Shown here: in pieces, positions 14,965 to 15,331 of the stretch
How positions within the stretch are numbered: the stretch's first letter is position 1
Layout of the letters: the number at the start of each line of letters is the position of its first letter
Assembly (NCBI GenBank): GCA_900546005.1
Contig: URBJ01000052.1
Location: 1 to 15,331, forward strand
Direction of reading: 5' to 3'
Source of the DNA: an uncultured Alistipes sp.
GTDB taxonomy: Bacteria > Bacteroidota > Bacteroidia > Bacteroidales > Rikenellaceae
Length of the DNA stretch: 15,331 nt
Notes under the pieces: model-generated
Databases searched by the model: none
Told to the model about the DNA's origin: nothing
Seen by the model: only the letters and a program-made list of their open reading frames with translations
Made by a program: the position numbers and the translations under genes

Positions 14965-15268
14965 GACAAATACTGCGGCGCGGATGCGGGGAAGGCGCGC
15001 TGTTGCCCGAACTGTGGGAAAATCACGGAGGAACAGCCCGCCATCATCAACACCAGCATCAACGTCAATTCCATCCGCAGCATCCATGCCGCCGTCGCCA
15101 CGGGGCGTGCCAAGAACAAATGGGCGGCCTTTGCGCTTTGCCTGTTCGGCGCGCACAAGTTCTGTGGGCATGGGGCTTCTGCATCTTTTTGCAGGCATTC
15201 TGTTCTTGATCGGCATCATCATCGACCTGATCGCGCTGCTCGGAAAACCCAATCCCCATTACATCTGA
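14965..15268 (+). pseudogene. Broken zinc-ribbon/TM2 domain membrane protein
   Basis: Frame 1 from 14965 reads DKYCGADAGKARCCPNCGK, a zinc ribbon whose first CxxC is reduced to one Cys, then a linker rich in I/N/S and NKWAAFALCLFGAHKFC. The TM2 signature continues only in frame 2 from 15164: VGMGLLHLF, then GIIIDLIALLGKPNPHYI and TGA at 15266. TM2 proteins of Firmicutes usually have an LGxxG stretch before AHKFY and several residues before VGMG. Here both are short, and the second gap shifts the frame. There is no start codon: TGA at 14962-14964 directly precedes GAC, and no Met lies in frame 1. Only 16 bp separate it from the upstream terminator, so its promoter is also missing. Either a decaying gene or a stretch with assembly or sequencing errors. 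Confidence 0.72.
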
Positions 15269-15290
15269 TTTTTCCCCGGAAAACCAAAAA

Positions 15291-15331
15291 GGACTGCTTC
15301 CTGATTCGTCCGTCAGGAAACAGCCTTTTTT
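15291..15331 (+). terminator. Intrinsic terminator at the window end
   Basis: CTGCTTCCTGA (15294-15304) pairs with TCAGGAAACAG (15313-15323), one mismatch, loop TTCGTCCG, then T6 at 15326-15331. It follows the TM2 remnant by 22 bp. Confidence 0.82.

Noticed and set aside
12554..15331. A genomic island integrated at a tRNA gene
   Set aside because: No integrase or direct-repeat att site is seen, and integration would rebuild the tRNA 3' end, whereas here the acceptor stem is broken. A chimeric join fits better.

Overview
The window reads as two unrelated genomes joined at a tRNA gene. Bases 1 to about 12,620 look like a Bacteroidales chromosome, possibly Rikenellaceae/Alistipes-like. The evidence is a fimbrial lipoprotein, Bacteroidetes-type promoters (TTTG then TAnnTTTG), mostly absent Shine-Dalgarno sequences, and PspC/PadR and 4Fe-4S genes in arrangements usual for that phylum. 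From about 12,620 to the end the style is that of a Clostridia-like Firmicute: strong GGAG ribosome sites, classic hairpin-plus-U terminators, an ECF sigma factor translationally coupled to an RsgI-like anti-sigma factor, and a broken zinc-ribbon/TM2 gene. The tRNA at the join has a good initiator-type 5' half, D arm, anticodon arm and T arm, but its 3' acceptor strand cannot pair with its 5' strand. This points to a chimeric join inside the tRNA, most likely an assembly artefact.

Layout, left part. 1-2741 (+): the end of one surface protein and a complete fimbrillin/adhesin-like lipoprotein with a related C-terminal domain. 2742-3125: a non-coding gap between convergent genes with a nested inverted repeat and a 37-bp palindrome. 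3126-6610 (-): a redox operon of a polyferredoxin with an internal Tat motif (TTG start), a Tat-exported lipoprotein aldo/keto reductase with 4Fe-4S motifs, and an ECF-type vitamin-binding membrane protein. 6853-7299 (-): a DUF1893 protein. 7300-7773: a divergent intergenic region with a good promoter for the next operon. 7825-10331 (+): an envelope-stress-like operon of PspC protein, PadR regulator, larger PspC membrane protein and a small LiaI-like membrane protein. 10433-11413 (+): pfkA. 11532-12446 (+): a zinc-type cation diffusion facilitator. 12554-12629: the anomalous tRNA-Met.

Layout, right part. 12632-12660: terminator. 12847-14900: sigma factor and anti-sigma factor, then a terminator. 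14965-15268: the remains of a zinc-ribbon/TM2 membrane protein carrying a frameshift and probably two further in-frame deletions, then a final terminator.

The most interesting biology in the left part is the 6610-3126 operon. It appears to build an electron path through the inner membrane to an exported, lipid-anchored oxidoreductase, with an orphan S-component beside it. No CRISPR array, transposase, integrase or phage gene was seen.
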